DNA from: CANLBN01 sp050633525
GTDB taxonomy: Bacteria > Pseudomonadota > Gammaproteobacteria > Pseudomonadales > Cellvibrionaceae
Assembly: GCA_050633525.1 (NCBI GenBank)
Contig: JBOEGR010000003.1
Coordinates: 1-64,000, forward strand
Length of the DNA: 64,000 nucleotides
Direction of reading: 5' to 3'
The notes beneath the pieces were generated by a model. That model was not told the DNA's origin and ran no database searches. It saw nothing but the letters and a program-made list of their open reading frames with translations. Position 1 is the stretch's first letter. Each line of letters opens with the position of its first letter. Of the stretch, positions 1 through 9,705 are shown piece by piece. A program made the translations under genes and the position numbers.

Positions 1-1
1 C

Positions 2-556
2 CTATCCGCCTGTGGTGGTACTGGACAGACTATTGATAGCAGCAGCCCAAGCGCAGCTGCCGCCTCGGCTAATACCACTGTGGCCAAAGCCAACACTGGA
101 GATTACCGCGTTGGTGCGGGAGACACTGTCAGTATTGCTGTGACAGGTGAAAGTGAATTAACGATGGATGTGTTACTAAACGATGGGGGTACATTTAGCT
201 ACCCTTATTTAGGGCAGTTAACCGTTCTCGGTATGACTTTGTCTGAGATTCAGCAAATGCTGACCGAGAAGTTAAGTCAAGGCTATTTAGTAGACCCTAA
301 AGTCAGCGTCTCAATGAATGTGTTTAGGCAGATTTATGTTGGCGGAGAAGTGGCTCAGGGGGGGGATTTTGCTTTTCAACCAGGTCTGACCGTCGGTAAG
401 GCCGTGGTATTAGCGGGTGGCTTTACTGATCGTGCCTCTCGAACACGTATTTATGTTGTATCTGAGGGCGCTCAAAGCTCAAAGCCTGTGAAGGTATCAC
501 TTGACTACGTGTTAAAGCCCGGTGATGTTATTACTGTGCAGAGACGCTTTTTCTAA
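2..556 (+). CDS. Wza-like polysaccharide export lipoprotein, 5' end missing
   Basis: Outer-membrane polysaccharide export protein, the channel partner of the downstream Wzc-like protein. The frame is open from base 2 to the stop at 554-556. Its first codons read L-S-A-C, a lipobox with the lipidated Cys at 11-13, so the real start and signal peptide lie just left of the window; the internal GTG at 80 is not the start. After a low-complexity Ser/Ala/Thr linker comes a poly-export domain (GDYRVGAGDTVSI) and then an SLBB-like segment (QIYVGGEV, GLTVGKAVVLAGGF). At about 184 visible residues it is shorter than E. coli Wza, so it is probably a compact type with a single SLBB domain. It lies 78 bp upstream of the Wzc-like gene, probably in the same operon. 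Confidence 0.88.
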   Translation, partial: LSACGGTGQTIDSSSPSAAAASANTTVAKANTGDYRVGAGDTVSIAVTGESELTMDVLLNDGGTFSYPYLGQLTVLGMTLSEIQQMLTEKLSQGYLVDPKVSVSMNVFRQIYVGGEVAQGGDFAFQPGLTVGKAVVLAGGFTDRASRTRIYVVSEGAQSSKPVKVSLDYVLKPGDVITVQRRFF

Positions 557-634
557 ATTCATCAACTGTTCTTTTTTTCGTATTTATATTATTAAAACAG
601 CTAGTGAATGAAGCTAGCGATTTTTAGGTAACTA

Positions 635-2854
635 TTGGATTTAAACATGGAAACAGCAAGCTCACCTTTTGGCTCTACTCAAGGTAATAGTGAAAATATT
701 GATATTAGCCACTACATCCGTTTGCTGATGCACAATAAGTGGAAGATTGTTGCCTTTGTGGTGTTGGTCACGGCAATTGTTATCGCTTTGGTAAAGCCGA
801 TGCGCTCGGTATATCAAGCTGATACTACTGTTATGATTGAGACGAATACCAATAACATTGCTGGTTTGCAGAATGTCCAAACCCCTAACGCACAGAATCG
901 TGAATACTTCGCCACGCAATATGAGATTATTCGTTCTAGAGCCTTAACGGAAAAAGTGGTAGACCGTTTAGCTCTCACTACTCACCCTGAGTACGACCCA
1001 CGCCAAGCCGAAGATAAAAAATCATGGCTCGATATTTTTGCTTTTTCTAAGGGCGATGAAGAAAGTGTCCTTGATCTTAATGACGAAGAAGCTGAAAAGG
1101 AAATCCGCCGAAAGATAATTCAAAATTTTGATAAGAGCCTGACAGTTGAACCTTTGTTTGGTACTTTCCTTGTTAAGATCAGTTACAAGTCTCATGATGC
1201 CGATCTAGCTGCTGATATTGCGAATGCGATGGCGGATGCTTATATAGAAAGCTACTTAGAAGCTCGCCTATCGACGGCTAAAAAAGCCACGTCTTGGCTA
1301 AGTGATCGCCTTGGTGAGTTGAGAACAAACCTACAAGCATCTGAAGAACGACTCCAAGAGTATAGAGAGGCGGAGCAATTAGTCGATGTGCAGGGCGTAC
1401 GTACTTTAGATGCGGCAGAATTAGCCCAGCTAAGGGAAGATTATGTCGATGCTCGCCAAAGACGCACCGAGGCGCAATCTATTTATAATCAAGTACGAAA
1501 TTATGAAAGCTTATCGACGGGTGAGTTACTCGCTATTCCTACTATTTTAAATAATCGTATTATTCAGCGTTTGGTGGAAGCTAAAAGTACAGCGGATTTA
1601 CGTGTTGCGGAACTCAGTCAACGCTATGGTCAGCAACACCCTTCCATGCAGGCTGCTTTGTCCACACAAAGAGAATCGGCGAGTGAATTAAACTCTCGCT
1701 TGCGTTCGGTTGCGCAGGGTATTTATGCCAATTACCAAGCTGCTTTAAGAGCGGAGCAAGCCTTATCCAGTCAGATTAACTCGACTCGGGGCCGTTTACA
1801 AAATGTTAGTCGTAAAGAGGTTCGACTCCGTGAGTTAGAAAGGGAAGTGGAAACAAACCGACAGCTTTATGATTTATTTTTAAGTCGCGGAAAAGAGTCT
1901 GATGAGTCGAGCAAAATTGAAGAGCCGCCTGCGCGAGTGATTGATGAAGCCTTACCGCCGATTGAACCTGTTGGCCCTAATAAAGCCAAATTCGTTGTAG
2001 CGGCTTTTGTCCTGTCAGGTGCCTTAGTGGTTGGTTTTATTGTATTACTGGATTTATTGGATTCTACTGTACGTACATCCGATGATGTTGAGAACAAGCT
2101 TAAAGCTTCTATGTTGGGCTTTTTACCTTTAGATAAATCCAACAAAAGTGATTTTGCCTTTAGGGCGTTTGTGAATAAAACAGATAAGAGTGGCTTTGCC
2201 GAGGCAATACGAACGATTAGGACAAGTTTAGTTCTTTCTAGTCTCGATAAACCGTTTAAAACGATCGTAGTCACCTCTTCTGTGCCCGGAGAAGGTAAGT
2301 CGACCGTTTCGCTCAATATCGCAGAAGCCTTAGGCAAGATGGAAAAGGTGGTCTTGATTGATGCGGATATGAGGCGACCGACCATGTCCAAAGCCTTAGG
2401 CTTATCTAAGTCGACGATGGGCTTATCAAATATTATTGCGGGTAAGGCCAGTGTTGAAGACTGTATTCACCGCTTACCTGACTCAGAGATCGATGTCATT
2501 GTATCGGGAACTATTCCTGACAATCCTCTTGAGTTGATTGGATCAAAGCAGTTCAAAGAGTTGTTAGCATCATTGCAAGAAACGTATGATCGTATTGTGA
2601 TTGATTCTGCGCCAGTACACGCCGTGAGTGATTCGCAGATTTTATCGTCTTACGCTGATTCCCTTATTTATATCGTCAAGTTTAACTCGACGCCGGTTGG
2701 TGTTGTGACAAAAGGCATTAAAACGTTACGTACAGTTAATGCGCCCCTTACGGGTGTTGTTCTTAACCAAGTGGATCTCAGCAAGGCAGGCCAATACGAT
2801 AGTGCTTACACCGCCTATAGTGAGTATGGTTATGCGACAAATGCCAAATCATAA
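635..2854 (+). CDS. Wzc-like chain-length determinant with BY-kinase domain
   Basis: Inner-membrane polysaccharide co-polymerase that controls chain length, fused to a cytoplasmic tyrosine autokinase. Numbered from TTG 635: a first membrane helix at about 35-55, a long periplasmic coiled-coil region (about 190-430), a second helix at about 455-478, then the kinase. The kinase shows Walker A PGEGKST (551-557), Walker A' VVLIDAD (572-578) and Walker B RIVID (653-657). The C-terminus is a tyrosine cluster (Y721, Y725, Y728, Y731, Y733), the usual autophosphorylation tail. TTG 635 has an AGG five bases upstream; ATG 647 is the alternative start. All motifs expected for an active kinase are present. 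Confidence 0.93.
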   Translation: MDLNMETASSPFGSTQGNSENIDISHYIRLLMHNKWKIVAFVVLVTAIVIALVKPMRSVYQADTTVMIETNTNNIAGLQNVQTPNAQNREYFATQYEIIRSRALTEKVVDRLALTTHPEYDPRQAEDKKSWLDIFAFSKGDEESVLDLNDEEAEKEIRRKIIQNFDKSLTVEPLFGTFLVKISYKSHDADLAADIANAMADAYIESYLEARLSTAKKATSWLSDRLGELRTNLQASEERLQEYREAEQLVDVQGVRTLDAAELAQLREDYVDARQRRTEAQSIYNQVRNYESLSTGELLAIPTILNNRIIQRLVEAKSTADLRVAELSQRYGQQHPSMQAALSTQRESASELNSRLRSVAQGIYANYQAALRAEQALSSQINSTRGRLQNVSRKEVRLRELEREVETNRQLYDLFLSRGKESDESSKIEEPPARVIDEALPPIEPVGPNKAKFVVAAFVLSGALVVGFIVLLDLLDSTVRTSDDVENKLKASMLGFLPLDKSNKSDFAFRAFVNKTDKSGFAEAIRTIRTSLVLSSLDKPFKTIVVTSSVPGEGKSTVSLNIAEALGKMEKVVLIDADMRRPTMSKALGLSKSTMGLSNIIAGKASVEDCIHRLPDSEIDVIVSGTIPDNPLELIGSKQFKELLASLQETYDRIVIDSAPVHAVSDSQILSSYADSLIYIVKFNSTPVGVVTKGIKTLRTVNAPLTGVVLNQVDLSKAGQYDSAYTAYSEYGYATNAKS

Positions 2855-2893
2855 TGTTGCAACGGTACAGTATTGATATGAAAGGCTCGTAAA

Positions 2894-4087
2894 TTGGATA
2901 TTATCGTTGCGTTGATGTGGATAATATCCGGCTTTGTCGCTTTGCTTACACTCGTTTTTTTGATAGAAATTTTAGTCGCCTGCTTTGCCTTAAAGCGGCG
3001 ATCAATCAGTCTTAGCTCTGAGCCAGAAGCTTCCTCTACTACGGCCGCAATATTAATTCCTGCCCATAACGAAGAAGATGTTATAGAGGCTACTATCAAC
3101 TCAATTTTGCCTCAGTTGCGTCAGGGCGATGAAGTAGTCGTGGTGGCCGATAATTGTACGGATAATACGAAGCAGATTGCAGAGCAGTACAATGTCACAG
3201 TTATCGAGCGCAATGACCATGATAGAAAAGGTAAAGGCTACGCCCTAGATTTTGCTCTTAGCTATATTAAAGATAAGAGTTTTGGTGCGATTTTGATGGT
3301 TGATGCTGATTGCATCTTGGAGTCGGGCTGTAGAGATAGTCTAGTTGCTGAGACGATAAGAACATCTAGGCCAATCCAGTGTCTTTATTTGATGCATGGT
3401 AGTTCAAGCGACGCATCAATATCACAAAAAGTATCTGAATTCGCTTGGGTCATTAAAAACAAGCTCCGGCCCTTGGGCCTGCTTACCTTAAAGGGCCCGT
3501 GTCATTTGATGGGTACTGGTATGGCATTTCCGGCCTCGATGTTAGATGAAATGGAACTTGCTACAGGCTGTATTGTAGAAGATATGAAGTTAGGTTTAGA
3601 TCTTGCTGTTGCAGGCTCGGCCCCTAAGTTTTTGCCTGATGCGCTTGTTTGGAGCCGTTTTCCTGAGACGGAAAGCCTCGAAGCTGGTCAAAAATCGAGA
3701 TGGATACATGGTCATATCGAGATGATTTTCTTGTATGTCCCTGTTTTATTGAGAGAATTTTTTAAAAAACGCGATATTAACCTATTGCTTATTTGTCTTG
3801 AATTGCTGATTCCCCCATTGATTTTGCTGTTGATGATCAATGTTGCTGTATTGATGTTGTCGCTTTTTCTAACTATTCTTGGTGATACTAAGCTATATAT
3901 CTTATCTGTATCCTCTGTCATGTTAATGGTCTTGGCGCTGATGATGGCATGGCTATTTGAGGGAAGGAAAATTGTATCTCTGCAAGAACTCTTTTCAGGT
4001 CTACTATCTAGATTAAAAAGTGCTTCTGTTTATCTTAAATTCTTTACCGATAGACGTAAAGACTGGAATAAAACATCAAGGAAGTAG
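2894..4087 (+). CDS. Membrane-anchored GT2 family glycosyltransferase
   Basis: Transfers a sugar from a nucleotide donor to the growing polysaccharide at the inner membrane. An N-terminal helix (about 5-30) precedes a GT-A domain starting AILIPAHNEE. The metal-binding acidic motif is VDADC, the second acidic site is VEDMKLG, and QKSRW matches the QxxRW motif of processive-type GT2 enzymes. Two or three further helices follow at about 290-365. The start is either TTG 2894 (AAAGG at 2881-2885) or ATG 2915. It lies 39 bp after the Wzc-like gene and is followed seven bases later by the WecG-like gene. Sugar specificity cannot be read from the sequence. Confidence 0.88.
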   Translation: MDIIVALMWIISGFVALLTLVFLIEILVACFALKRRSISLSSEPEASSTTAAILIPAHNEEDVIEATINSILPQLRQGDEVVVVADNCTDNTKQIAEQYNVTVIERNDHDRKGKGYALDFALSYIKDKSFGAILMVDADCILESGCRDSLVAETIRTSRPIQCLYLMHGSSSDASISQKVSEFAWVIKNKLRPLGLLTLKGPCHLMGTGMAFPASMLDEMELATGCIVEDMKLGLDLAVAGSAPKFLPDALVWSRFPETESLEAGQKSRWIHGHIEMIFLYVPVLLREFFKKRDINLLLICLELLIPPLILLLMINVAVLMLSLFLTILGDTKLYILSVSSVMLMVLALMMAWLFEGRKIVSLQELFSGLLSRLKSASVYLKFFTDRRKDWNKTSRK

Positions 4088-4094
4088 CGACATA

Positions 4095-4859
4095 ATGGGT
4101 GTATATAAAGGCGAAATGGACGATAGTAATAGAATTAGATCTGCCAATATTTTCTTTGATAGCATCACTTTTTTTGATGCTGTCGAACAAATTAAAGTGT
4201 TGTCGCAACAAAAGAGTTTTTCCTATGTGGTTACGCCCAATATCGATCATATGGAGCGATTGGCCACTGCTAAGCCTGAGGCTCAATGCCTGCATTCGAT
4301 ATACCGTCAAGCAGCCCTGTCTTTGTGTGATAGCCGTATTCTGGATAAACTGCTGCGATTAAAAAGCAAAAGAGTAAAAGAAGTTATACCTGGTAGTAGT
4401 TTAACGGCATTTTTATTTGGGGAAGTGCTAAAAGAAAAAGATAAAATTTTAATTGTAGGGGTAGAAGAACATTACATCGATCGCTTAAGAGATATGTACC
4501 CTCATTTGGATATACAGCACATTAATCCTTCTATGGGGTTTATTAATAAGCCCGATGAAGTGACTGCCTTGATTGAGCGCATATCTGAAATAAATGCGAA
4601 CTATGTCTTCTTTAGTGTCGGCTCTCCTCGTCAGGAGGTACTGGCTAATAAACTCGCTTTATCTGGAAGTGTTGGTGGCGTAGGCTTATGTGTAGGGGCG
4701 TCGGTTTTATTTATTATTGGTGCTGAAAAGCGAGCTCCTGTTATATTGCAAAAAATGCACTTGGAGTGGGTTTATAGAATTGCTCAAAACCCCCGTCGTT
4801 TAGCCATTCGGTATTTTAAAAACTTTCTGTCTCTACCTGCGATAATGAAGTCACTATAG
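4095..4859 (+). CDS. WecG/TagA/CpsF family (GT26) glycosyltransferase
   Basis: Family members transfer N-acetylmannosamine or a related sugar to a lipid-linked acceptor early in polysaccharide synthesis. The protein is about 254 residues from ATG 4095, placed just after the upstream stop at 4087; the longer frame back to 4020 would overlap the GT2 gene. Family motifs visible are VTPNIDHMERL near the N-terminus, PGSSLTAFLF, SVGSPRQEVLANKL and VGASVLFIIGAEKRAP, with LEWVYRIAQNPRRL near the C-terminus. These are the conserved blocks of GT26, including the SPRQE segment and the W-Y-R motif. It belongs to the plus-strand half of the exopolysaccharide cluster. Confidence 0.9.
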   Translation: MGVYKGEMDDSNRIRSANIFFDSITFFDAVEQIKVLSQQKSFSYVVTPNIDHMERLATAKPEAQCLHSIYRQAALSLCDSRILDKLLRLKSKRVKEVIPGSSLTAFLFGEVLKEKDKILIVGVEEHYIDRLRDMYPHLDIQHINPSMGFINKPDEVTALIERISEINANYVFFSVGSPRQEVLANKLALSGSVGGVGLCVGASVLFIIGAEKRAPVILQKMHLEWVYRIAQNPRRLAIRYFKNFLSLPAIMKSL

Positions 4860-4868
4860 TATTTTATT

Positions 4869-6338
4869 ATGGGTCCTGTTTTAACTGCATATATCATCAT
4901 TATTGGCTGCTTATTCCTAGGCGGCTTAGCCTGCTGTTTTGGTTTTGATAGAAAAGTCGTTATTAAGATTACTGTGCTGTGGATGGCTTTAACAACGGTT
5001 GCTATTTTTACGAATATGGCCGTGTTGGCCGCTGTCATTATAATGTATGCGGTTTATATAAAAGATCAGCCTCCTGAGGCTAAAGTTTTTTTGTATGTTG
5101 CATGTATGCCTGCCTTACCCCTACAGGGTTTCTTGGTTCCTTTCCCGGGCTTAAATTATCTTTTTGAACTGTCTTATCTGCGCGTTGTTGTTGTAGCTCT
5201 TTTCTTGCCGTTGTTTTTTCAGGCTTTTTCAAAACCTGCGAGCCAAGGCGGTGGTTTTCGGTCATCAGATTTTTACTTCCTTTGTTTTATTATTCTCACA
5301 GGACTTATGACTTATAGGTTGGGTAGCTTTACCACTATGGTTAGAGAGCTCGTGAATGTCATGGTCGACTTTGGTATTCCTTATTTTGTTATTAGTCGTT
5401 ATGTCGTTAGCTCTCAATCCTTAAGTTGGCTTTTTTGTGGTTTTTTGGTTAGCGCAGCATTTCTTTCTTTTTTTGCCATTATTGAATCGTTAATGTGGTG
5501 GCGTTTCTTTTCAGAAATACTTTTTTCATTGCAGGTGCAGTACGACCCTGTGGCATTAGTACCTTATAGTCGTAGTGGTATTATACGGACTGGTGGTGGA
5601 CCGATGTTTCAGACATTGGGCTTCGCACATTTTATTTCTATGGCTATTGTTACGTGCTTTTTCTTTTGGAAGAAGAAGATCTTACGTTTCTTTCCAGCAA
5701 TGATTTTGATGGGTTTGTATACCTTGGCACTGACCTTTACTGATTCTAAGGGCGGTATTCTTGCTGTATTGTTGGGTATTCTTATTATCTATTATTTCAG
5801 CTTTCATAAAACGATTAAGTTTTTGACGAATATTGCTGCGGTTATCGTTGTTCCTGCGGCAGTTGGCTATTTTGCGATGTTTGGTTTTTCACAGTTGGAA
5901 GATGATCATGATTCGTTCGGCTATCGATATCAGTTAATACTCAATTCTTTAGATGCTATTTCTCAGAACCCGATTTTAGGCTCAATTGATTTTTGGAATA
6001 ATCAGAGCTTAGCAAATAGTTTGCAGGGAGAGGGTATTATTGATGTGACTAATTTGTACTTGCAGGTGATTTTGCAATACGGCTTTGTTGGTTTGTTCTT
6101 ATATCTAATGATATTTTTTAGTCTGATCAAAGGCGTTCTCAAGAAGAGGAATGTAGTGGGCTTTGATCATAAGGGGCTAATTTTACCTTTGGTCGGAATG
6201 ACAATGTTTTTTATTGTGACCTGTTCTGATATCAGTTTTGTTCCTTTCTATATTACATTTTTGTGGGCTATTTCGAGAGCGTATATTGGCTTTCAGGAAC
6301 AGCGTTTACAAAATACAGCGCCAGCCTACGCGAATTAG
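4869..6338 (+). CDS. O-antigen polymerase/ligase-like integral membrane protein
   Basis: A protein of 489 residues made almost entirely of hydrophobic segments, about 11-12 helices by eye, with one larger loop around residues 210-250 and another around 340-385. This layout resembles the Wzy/WaaL (O-antigen ligase) superfamily. The segment GSIDFWNNQS followed by NLYLQVILQYGFVGLFLYL resembles the C-terminal part of that family, where a loop after the long periplasmic segment precedes the last helices. Its position last in the Wza/Wzc/GT operon supports a role as polysaccharide polymerase. Polymerase versus ligase cannot be decided from sequence alone. It starts nine bases after the GT26 stop. 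Confidence 0.78.
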   Translation: MGPVLTAYIIIIGCLFLGGLACCFGFDRKVVIKITVLWMALTTVAIFTNMAVLAAVIIMYAVYIKDQPPEAKVFLYVACMPALPLQGFLVPFPGLNYLFELSYLRVVVVALFLPLFFQAFSKPASQGGGFRSSDFYFLCFIILTGLMTYRLGSFTTMVRELVNVMVDFGIPYFVISRYVVSSQSLSWLFCGFLVSAAFLSFFAIIESLMWWRFFSEILFSLQVQYDPVALVPYSRSGIIRTGGGPMFQTLGFAHFISMAIVTCFFFWKKKILRFFPAMILMGLYTLALTFTDSKGGILAVLLGILIIYYFSFHKTIKFLTNIAAVIVVPAAVGYFAMFGFSQLEDDHDSFGYRYQLILNSLDAISQNPILGSIDFWNNQSLANSLQGEGIIDVTNLYLQVILQYGFVGLFLYLMIFFSLIKGVLKKRNVVGFDHKGLILPLVGMTMFFIVTCSDISFVPFYITFLWAISRAYIGFQEQRLQNTAPAYAN

Positions 6339-6396
6339 CCGGCTTCTTATAGGATGGTGTTTTTGAAGTGTTATTAGCCACTTTAATACAGCTCTT

Positions 6397-7536
6397 TTAA
6401 AAGCGGCTTTTAGTCATGTAAGTGCTGGATTCAATGCCGGCATTCTGTAAAGCAAGTGATACTTCCGTAACATGCAGACAAAAATCGATGCTGAGAGTAC
6501 TGCGTTGTTTGTGTTTTACTTTATTTGCTAATGCTCTTACGCCAAGCAAAAAATCCATTTTTGTATTCCCTCTATCTAGTTTGTTAACCTGTATTGTTTC
6601 TGGAAGTTTGATGGTCTTACGATAAGGTGATAGAAATGTTTTACGTCTAATCCTTACGAGCTTTCTAAAATACACTTTATCGTTATTATCCCAGCACTCT
6701 TTTAGGCTAATAACACCTTTATCCCCAAAAATACGAATAGAGTGGTCGTGAGGGGCGACAATAGTCGTACTTAAGCGGGCAACGACACCGCTCTCAAATT
6801 TTAAAATTCCGAATGAGATATCTGCTGTGTCGGGTGGGGATAGTGGTGGTTCTGGCTCTACTTTTTCAGGAATAACGCAGTCCGAAAATGCAGTAACACT
6901 TTTTACCGGCCCAAACATCTCCATCAGCCATGTAAGATAATATCCTGCATGCTCTAAGGTGCAGCCCACTTCAAATTCATCACGGTAAGGCCATGGGGCT
7001 CCACTGATACTACGCCATTTCTTATAAGCCATTTTGTGGACTAGGCCGTCATCAAGTTCGGCATACACGAGCTTAGTTTGGCCGCATAGACCTTGGCTGA
7101 CTGCATGAGATAGTGTTTTGGCCGCTTTGCCTAAAACGCTGCAGGGTGCCGAGATGATTTCTAGTCCTTTTGATTTAGCGATTGTTGTGAGTTCCTCTGC
7201 ATCTTCGAAGCTCATTGCAAGTGGCTTTTCACTATAAACATGCTTGCCTGCATCAAGGCACTGCTTAGACACGGTATAGTGCGATCGGGGATCTGTCAGG
7301 TTGAGAACAATGGTAATTTTGTTGTCTACTAGTAGTTCGTCTAAAGAAGAATAAGTATTGAGTGAGTAGTGTTTAGAAAATACATTCAATCGCTCATCAT
7401 TTTTATCATAAGCCCCAACAATATTGAGCTCAGGATAGGCGTTTAATGTGGCCATATAATAATCAGCCACAAAGCCGCAGCCGATAATGGCAATATTGAT
7501 AGTTTCTATTTTGTTTTCTGTTGAGTTGTTATTCAT
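6397..7536 (-). CDS. Gfo/Idh/MocA family NAD(P)-dependent oxidoreductase
   Basis: Sugar or sugar-nucleotide dehydrogenase of the Gfo/Idh/MocA family, 379 residues. The N-terminal Rossmann motif is IAIIGCGFVADYY (about 14-26), and the EKP motif with the catalytic-region lysine is YSEKPLAMS (about 95-103). The C-terminal half has the usual alpha/beta fold, including GCTLEHAGYYLTWLMEMFGPV. It is last in a five-gene minus-strand operon, 11 bp downstream of the GT4 gene, and converges on the polymerase/ligase gene. A second Gfo/Idh/MocA domain occurs in the fusion protein encoded at 9789-11930, so the pathway probably has two oxidation or reduction steps. Confidence 0.87.
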   Translation of the reverse strand: MNNNSTENKIETINIAIIGCGFVADYYMATLNAYPELNIVGAYDKNDERLNVFSKHYSLNTYSSLDELLVDNKITIVLNLTDPRSHYTVSKQCLDAGKHVYSEKPLAMSFEDAEELTTIAKSKGLEIISAPCSVLGKAAKTLSHAVSQGLCGQTKLVYAELDDGLVHKMAYKKWRSISGAPWPYRDEFEVGCTLEHAGYYLTWLMEMFGPVKSVTAFSDCVIPEKVEPEPPLSPPDTADISFGILKFESGVVARLSTTIVAPHDHSIRIFGDKGVISLKECWDNNDKVYFRKLVRIRRKTFLSPYRKTIKLPETIQVNKLDRGNTKMDFLLGVRALANKVKHKQRSTLSIDFCLHVTEVSLALQNAGIESSTYMTKSRF

Positions 7537-7547
7537 CGGCGTATTAC

Positions 7548-8747
7548 TTAATCTGCTTGTTTTAATAATGCTGCTAGTTTGTCGACTTGGTCATCAATGT
7601 TAAATTCTGCTACCACTTTATCGCGTGCATTTTTTGATATGGCCTGACAGGCATCGGGATTGTCTATGTAATAGGCTATAGCATCTGCTAGCCCTTCCTT
7701 ATCAGATGGATAAACCATTTGCCCTGTTACCTTGTCTATAACTAATTCGGCAATGCCACCTACGTAAGTTGTGATAACGGGAACGCCCATTGCCATGGCT
7801 TCCATTAGCGCAACGGGTATACCTTCAGCAAAACTTGGCAGTACAAATATATCACTAGAGTTCAGTGTCTCCGCAATGGTTTTTTGGTCGACAAAGCCTG
7901 CGAATTTCACTTTATCTTTAATGCCGTATTCGATCGCTGCTGCTTCAAGTTGTTGTCTGGCATCACCATCACCCAATAGTGTTAGCTCAAACTCATAATT
8001 TTTTGATTGTAGGAGTTTTAGGCTATCAAATAGTACCGGTACTCCTTTTTCTGCAGATAAGCGACCCACATAAACTAGTTTTTTAATTGTTTTTGAGGGG
8101 GCTCTGTAAGAGAATTGTTGAGGGTCTATACCACAGCGGATGATTTTAAATTTATCCCAATCTTCTTTATTCGTATATAGCATCATTTGGCTTGTGCAAA
8201 AATGGCCGATGCATGAAATAAAGCTAGAGCGTGCTGTTTTGACATCAAGGGCCCAGTGTAGGCCATCGAAAAAGATATGTGGGCCGTGAATGCTGATACT
8301 GTAGGTGATATTGGAAAACTGAGCGGCGAGTAAGGTGACCGTACCGCTATTGTCGCCTAAATGATTGTGTAAGTGTTCTACTTTATGCTTTTCAACCAGT
8401 TCGGCGAGCAATATCGCTTCAATAAAATAGATAAACTGTAACAAGTGCCCTTTGATTCCAGGCCTAGATGTTTTGAGGGCTAGCCAGAGCGTTTTAAAGT
8501 AAGCCTTGGGCTCAGAAGAAAGTGCTTTTAAATGGCATTTGGCTAAAGCAAGTGGAGAGCAAGGCAACAAATAGTGCGTATTCTTTTTCTCGTTAATCAC
8601 CTCGTCATCGACATCGTGATCAGCGCCCGTTTTTCTTACTGAAAAAGTGAGCACTTCAAAGCCTCTTTCGCGTAAGCCGATCACTTCGCGGCGAATAAAG
8701 GTGTCGGTTGCTCTTGGGTAAGTATTTGTAAAATAAGCTAGGCGCAC
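7548..8747 (-). CDS. GT4 family glycosyltransferase (GT-B fold)
   Basis: Retaining glycosyltransferase acting on the cytoplasmic side of the membrane, 399 residues. It starts with GTG at 8745-8747, giving MRLAYFTNTYPRATDTF, a typical GT4 N-terminus. The donor-binding domain shows KLVYVGRLSAEKGVPVLFDS and the E-x7-E motif EGIPVALMEAMAMGVP near residue 315-330. An HNHLGDNSG segment near residue 128-136 lies in the acceptor domain. It lies between an epimerase (10 bp upstream) and a Gfo/Idh/MocA oxidoreductase (11 bp downstream), all minus strand, so it is part of the exopolysaccharide pathway. Confidence 0.9.
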   Translation of the reverse strand: MRLAYFTNTYPRATDTFIRREVIGLRERGFEVLTFSVRKTGADHDVDDEVINEKKNTHYLLPCSPLALAKCHLKALSSEPKAYFKTLWLALKTSRPGIKGHLLQFIYFIEAILLAELVEKHKVEHLHNHLGDNSGTVTLLAAQFSNITYSISIHGPHIFFDGLHWALDVKTARSSFISCIGHFCTSQMMLYTNKEDWDKFKIIRCGIDPQQFSYRAPSKTIKKLVYVGRLSAEKGVPVLFDSLKLLQSKNYEFELTLLGDGDARQQLEAAAIEYGIKDKVKFAGFVDQKTIAETLNSSDIFVLPSFAEGIPVALMEAMAMGVPVITTYVGGIAELVIDKVTGQMVYPSDKEGLADAIAYYIDNPDACQAISKNARDKVVAEFNIDDQVDKLAALLKQAD

Positions 8748-8757
8748 AAGCTATCCT

Positions 8758-9705
8758 TTATTTGAGAAGTTGACTAATTTTATTTGAGCTAAATATGAAA
8801 GGCTTTTGCCGGGCAGCGATACTGTTGATCTTGAAGCTATCGGGAACCTTATCTTCCTTTTTTGCTTTTGTTAGGAGCCATCTGATTAACTGTCCAAGGC
8901 AGTCATAAGTTTTCCAAGGTAAAGGAAGAGAAAATTTGAGTATATCTTGCCGTTTGAGTTGTTCTAGATAGTCATGCTGAGATATGGGGGGGCGGCCTAT
9001 TGAGTGAAAGATATCTTTTGCGAATACGCTATGACTCAACAAAAGAACAATTTCTCTACCTACTTGGTCTACTCTTATGAGAGGTACTTGCCCCTCATGT
9101 TTAACGGTAATGCCCACTCCTTTTTTAATAAAGCCCGCATGTGAATCAGATAGCTGTTGATCACTATAAACTAAGCCGGGTCTAACCGTGATTAATTGTT
9201 TGCCTGTTTCTCGTTGCCATTGTTGGCATAATTTTTCCTGATCTCGTTTCATAATGGCGTAATGCCCCATCGCGCTATCGTCATTGCACAATGGTGTTTT
9301 TTCATCAATGGTAGCGTTCGCGTTTTGCTGGATGTAGTCCAAGACGGAAATGCTGCTAACCAGTAATAACGTTTTAATATTGTTGTGATTAATGCCATCG
9401 ATAATATTTTTTGTTATTGCTAGCGTTTTTTTGTGTGCGTCATCCCCTGCCTCCATTGCGGCGGCTAAATGAATGACGCTATCGCAACCAGCTAAAGTCT
9501 CATTGATATCTTTGCTTTCATATAAGTTGCATTCTCTAACATCTAAGCGATCAATATTGGTTTCGGGATGATCGACCAAAAAATTAGCCAGATAACTTTC
9601 TTTGGCTTGGCGTGTGATGGCAAGCACATCAAAGTTTTGGTTTAAAGCTTCAGAAACCACATGTCTGCCAATAAAACCGTTGGCGCCAGTAATTGCAATT
9701 TTCAT
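8758..9705 (-). CDS. NAD-dependent epimerase/dehydratase (extended SDR)
   Basis: Nucleotide-sugar modifying enzyme of the extended SDR family, about 315 residues. ATG 9705 is chosen because the protein then begins MKIAITGANGFIGRH, with the glycine-rich NAD-binding motif at the very N-terminus; the frame can extend six codons upstream. The catalytic Tyr/Lys pair is in GHYAIMKRDQ (Y-x3-K), and SSISVLD supplies the upstream serine. The C-terminal substrate domain is short and basic. Its target sugar is unknown. It is third in the minus-strand operon, 83 bp downstream of the oxidoreductase-epimerase fusion gene. Confidence 0.88.
   Translation of the reverse strand: MKIAITGANGFIGRHVVSEALNQNFDVLAITRQAKESYLANFLVDHPETNIDRLDVRECNLYESKDINETLAGCDSVIHLAAAMEAGDDAHKKTLAITKNIIDGINHNNIKTLLLVSSISVLDYIQQNANATIDEKTPLCNDDSAMGHYAIMKRDQEKLCQQWQRETGKQLITVRPGLVYSDQQLSDSHAGFIKKGVGITVKHEGQVPLIRVDQVGREIVLLLSHSVFAKDIFHSIGRPPISQHDYLEQLKRQDILKFSLPLPWKTYDCLGQLIRWLLTKAKKEDKVPDSFKINSIAARQKPFIFSSNKISQLLK

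Noticed and set aside
600..618. Terminator between the Wza-like and Wzc-like genes
   Set aside because: Only a 5-bp stem (GCTAG/CTAGC) and a weak T-tract; too weak to support.
1867..2391. Minus-strand open frame of 174 codons inside the Wzc-like gene
   Set aside because: It lies fully within a conserved gene and is low-complexity; it is a shadow frame.
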